From a filamentous cyanobacterium CCP3 (GTDB lineage: Bacteria; Cyanobacteriota; Cyanobacteriia; Phormidesmidales; Phormidesmidaceae): 60,979 nucleotides of DNA. The stretch covers positions 1 through 60,979 of the forward strand of contig PYGV01000006.1 of the NCBI GenBank assembly GCA_003022385.1, given 5' to 3'. The notes under the pieces are model-generated. The model did not search any database, was not told where the DNA came from, and was given only the letters and a program-made list of their open reading frames with translations. Within the stretch, counting starts at the first letter, position 1. Each line of letters starts with the position of its first letter. A program made the translations under genes and the position numbers. Of this stretch, positions 59,301 through 60,979 are shown piece by piece.

Positions 59301-60977
59301 CTCAACCAGCCAGGCCGCCAGCTGCTGGCCCAGAGCGCCGGTACCGCCGGTAATCAAATAGGTAGCCTCTGCCTGAATGGCCTGGGTTTCAGCCTTGGCC
59401 ACGGCGGCAAAATCCAGCGCCTGGAGCCGAGGTACCCAAGTCTGCTCCAGGCGCAGGGCGACCTCATCTTCGCCCTGGGAATTCGTGATCTGGGCAACCA
59501 GGTTGTCTGACCAGGGAGCCGCTGCTGACGCATCCGCCGCTCCGGGCAAATCGATCAGCCCGCCCCAAAATTCGGGATGCTCCAGGCGCAGGGTGCGACC
59601 CAGGCCCCACAGCACGGCCTGCTGTGGGGCGGCGACGGTATCGGCGGCATTCACAGCCTGGGCCCCCGTCGTCACTAGCCAGAGTTTGGGCTGACTAGGG
59701 CCAGAGGACTGGGCCAGTTCCTTCACCCAGTGCAGAACTGGTGCGGCGATCGCCTCAGAACCGGACTCGTTTGCGGTGTCCTCAGGAGTCAGGACAAGAA
59801 GGTTCACAATCCGCTCCGTTTGGAGAGTCTCCATCAGCGCTGCGAAGGGCCTTTCCTGGGCTAACGATACCTGGTAGTGGTTGGGCTGAAGGGACTGGAA
59901 GCGATCGCCCGCCGCCACTCGAATGGCCTCAATTTTCTGCTTCCGCAGGGTCTGGCTCAGGCTGTCCCAGAGGGCATCGCTGGCCCCCCAGATCAGCCAT
60001 TGTTCGCCCGCTGCCGCTCCGGCTGCCGGGGCGATCGCCTGGGGCTGCCAGACAATGCTATAGGCAGCACTGGGAACGGGATCCGGTGCATCATCGACTA
60101 CCGCTGCGCTGCGCTGGGGCAGCGCCAGGTCGATCCAGTAGCGCTGCCGCTGGAAAGGATAGGTGGGCAAGCTCAGCCACTGGCGCTGGTAGGGACGATC
60201 GAAACTGGCCCAGTCGATAGTAAGCCCCTGCTGGTAGAGATGGCCCAGGCTGGTGAGCAGGGTTTGCCAGTCCGACTGGGCGCGGCGCAGGGAGGGTAGC
60301 CAGGTGTGGGTACCGTGGGCGACACAGCGCTTGCCCATGGCGCTGAGCACCGGATGGGGGCCAACCTCCAGAAACAGGGTGTGACCGGCGGCGTGCAGGG
60401 CGGCGATCGCCTCGGCAAACCGCACCGGCTGACGAGCGTGACGTCGCCAGTAGCGAGCATCCATAGGCAGATCGGGGCCGACAAACTCACCAGTCAAGTT
60501 AGACACCAGCGGCAGCGTCGGGGCGTGGAAGTTGATGCCCTGGGCGCTCTGCTCAAACACGTTGAGAATAGGATCCATCAACGCCGAGTGAAAGGCGTGG
60601 GACACCTGGAGAGGCTTGGTGCGAATGCCCTGGCTGTGGAGGTCGTCGATTACAGTCTCCAGGTCAGTCTGAGGGCCAGCGATAACGGTGTTATCTGGCC
60701 CATTCAGGGTGGCCAGAGAGACGGTACTGGGCAGCACTGCCGCCACGGTATCGGCATCGGCAAACACCGCCACCATGCCGCCGCTGGCGGGCAGGGTCTG
60801 CATCAGCCGTCCTCGCAGGGCCATCAGCCGCAGGCCGTCCTCCAGGCTAAAGACTCCGGCCACGCAGGCGGCCACGTATTCGCCCACGCTGTGCCCCATC
60901 ACCGCTGCTGGGCGAATGCCCCAGGCGATCCACAGCTGAGCCAGGGCGTATTCCAGGGCGAACAGGGCGGGCTGGGT
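56325..60977 (-). CDS. ols: Olefin synthase-type polyketide synthase, C-terminal part (AT-KR-ACP-ST-TE)
   Basis: 1550 residues visible; the 5' part runs off the window. Domains in order: acyltransferase (to about 280; GHSVGEY nucleophile Ser, HAFHS typical of malonyl-CoA); ketoreductase (about 500-740; ITGGTGALGQQLA, catalytic Ser in VLFSSITS, Tyr in GNYGAANAG); acyl carrier protein (about 815-890; phosphopantetheine Ser in GIDSLMTM); PAPS-dependent sulfotransferase (about 945-1215; LLSAPRSGSTLLR loop); alpha/beta thioesterase (about 1280-1545; Ser about 1352 in VGHSMGA, Glu in LVEPVVL as acid, His in AGGHDLP). The reaction in this family is sulfation of a beta-hydroxyacyl-ACP, then hydrolysis with decarboxylation and loss of sulfate to a terminal alkene. 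KS, first ACP and FAAL domains are expected outside the window. Confidence 0.93.
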   Translation of the reverse strand, partial: TQPALFALEYALAQLWIAWGIRPAAVMGHSVGEYVAACVAGVFSLEDGLRLMALRGRLMQTLPASGGMVAVFADADTVAAVLPSTVSLATLNGPDNTVIAGPQTDLETVIDDLHSQGIRTKPLQVSHAFHSALMDPILNVFEQSAQGINFHAPTLPLVSNLTGEFVGPDLPMDARYWRRHARQPVRFAEAIAALHAAGHTLFLEVGPHPVLSAMGKRCVAHGTHTWLPSLRRAQSDWQTLLTSLGHLYQQGLTIDWASFDRPYQRQWLSLPTYPFQRQRYWIDLALPQRSAAVVDDAPDPVPSAAYSIVWQPQAIAPAAGAAAGEQWLIWGASDALWDSLSQTLRKQKIEAIRVAAGDRFQSLQPNHYQVSLAQERPFAALMETLQTERIVNLLVLTPEDTANESGSEAIAAPVLHWVKELAQSSGPSQPKLWLVTTGAQAVNAADTVAAPQQAVLWGLGRTLRLEHPEFWGGLIDLPGAADASAAAPWSDNLVAQITNSQGEDEVALRLEQTWVPRLQALDFAAVAKAETQAIQAEATYLITGGTGALGQQLAAWLVEQGARHLVLTGRRGSSAELEKSLEPLRQAGASVWVESVDGSDRAALATLLDRIEQLPPLRGVFHAAGVLANGFVANQSVEQFHQVMPAKLQGAWNLHQLTQTLDLDWFVLFSSITSVLGSPGQGNYGAANAGLDALAQYRRQQGLPALSINWGPWQGAGMAAHQSATALTQRGMPPLKASEAWQWLGRLLATESPATVAIARLDWPRLLRYLPTDRPPAIVSAFVSEEVSAPQRQAIEPVGKQADGQQAIAPSLEQILAQPEAERLVTVTAYLQAQVATVMGLSEAVPVDAPLMDLGIDSLMTMELLTLCKQDLDLVLYPREVLAHPTVGALAAYIARELVRVHRPVSDRHDAGLAAVGLSEKADANLPKSPWQAPAPLEPLPARRNPPMVFLLSAPRSGSTLLRVMLAGHPQLFCPPELHLLPFNTLEAQAAALGYSYLQEGLQRAVMELLQVNADQAAALLSEWRQHQTTVPAVYDKLQQMAGGRLLVDKSPTYSLSLETLERAEQMFEGAKYIHLVRHPYAVIESFVHNRMYKIFDLEPDAPYQLAEQVWQACNQNIRTFASSLDADRHYTLRYEDLVVDPEPAMRDLCAFLELPFDPAVLTPYEGRRMTDGVSAQSMAVDDPNFRQRSRIEAHLAKIWQGIQLPHRLNSTSQALAAQFDYPLPQEQTLTPAPSATVRAESVALSPHYVPLGAMREEKIWLREQPYYLCHWGPEDGLKVLCLHGILEHGAAWDGVATALADQGYHAIAPDLRGHGRSAHADGGYQLLDFLGDLDSLTATLSSDPVVLVGHSMGAVLGAVLTSLRPERVQRLVLVEPVVLAPGPSLDPATQLVAHLNALANAPQPTAMASVAAATERLLALKPYLSQPLAEAMARRLTQPVEGGVIWRSDPRLQTRTTLGLSGGLLDRQGYGQILRGIQRPTTVVFGQHSQFNRPEDLAFLQEHLPQASQVSLAGGHDLPLETPGGLARIIHAAIAPEGQASIPLSEHHP

Positions 60978-60979
60978 GT

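Overview
The window comes from a filamentous-type cyanobacterium, most likely of the Leptolyngbya/Nodosilinea kind. The evidence is a complete allophycocyanin core locus (apcE-apcA-apcB-apcC), the cyanobacterial first ATP synthase operon (atpI-B-E-G'-F-H-A-G, with beta and epsilon absent, as usual in this phylum), System II cytochrome c biogenesis genes (ccdA, ccsB), Ycf46- and Ycf35-like genes, and frequent copies of the HIP1 octamer GCGATCGC (for example at 5282). The exact genus is inference.

Left edge (1-5000): gcvP on the minus strand is interrupted twice. About 45 codons of intergenic-type repeat are inserted in frame near its middle, and at about position 325 it runs in frame into a G+C-rich fragment of a proteobacterial-type formamidopyrimidine-DNA glycosylase. 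The second event looks like an assembly chimera. An alpha/beta hydrolase and a retropepsin-like lipoprotein follow.

5000-20800 is mostly housekeeping and regulation: carA, a STAS protein with no ordinary start codon, Mini-III RNase, RecQ, a TPR protein, a three-gene unit (ribbon-helix-helix protein, Ycf46 AAA ATPase, DUF1257 protein) ending in a strong terminator, an inositol-monophosphatase-like protein, a Crp-family regulator, a TerB protein, NadA, two atypical receiver proteins facing each other across a hairpin-rich gap, NagA and a VOC protein.

20800-28100 holds tRNA-Glu(UUC) with a near-consensus promoter and terminator, a GAF-GGDEF diguanylate cyclase, a possible small RNA, a 1336-residue extracellular-type 5'-nucleotidase/choice-of-anchor/DUF4114 protein and GalE.

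28100-41500 holds the bioenergetic blocks: the ATP synthase operon on the minus strand, preceded by a methyltransferase gene, and the apc locus on the plus strand. ApcE has four linker repeats, which predicts a five-cylinder phycobilisome core.

41500-61000 carries FtsW, CcdA, CcsB, a CPA2 antiporter with a C-terminal UspA-like region, an AMIN-amidase, a GH9 glycosidase preceded by 11-bp tandem repeats, an island of three hairpin repeats, an SDR-folE pair, accA, a DUF6208-type protein, and the C-terminal half of a type I polyketide synthase. The polyketide synthase order AT-KR-ACP-sulfotransferase-thioesterase matches olefin synthase (terminal alkene formation). It is translationally coupled to the DUF6208-type gene and accA (malonyl-CoA supply) follows on the same strand. 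No CRISPR array, prophage, transposase or rRNA was seen.
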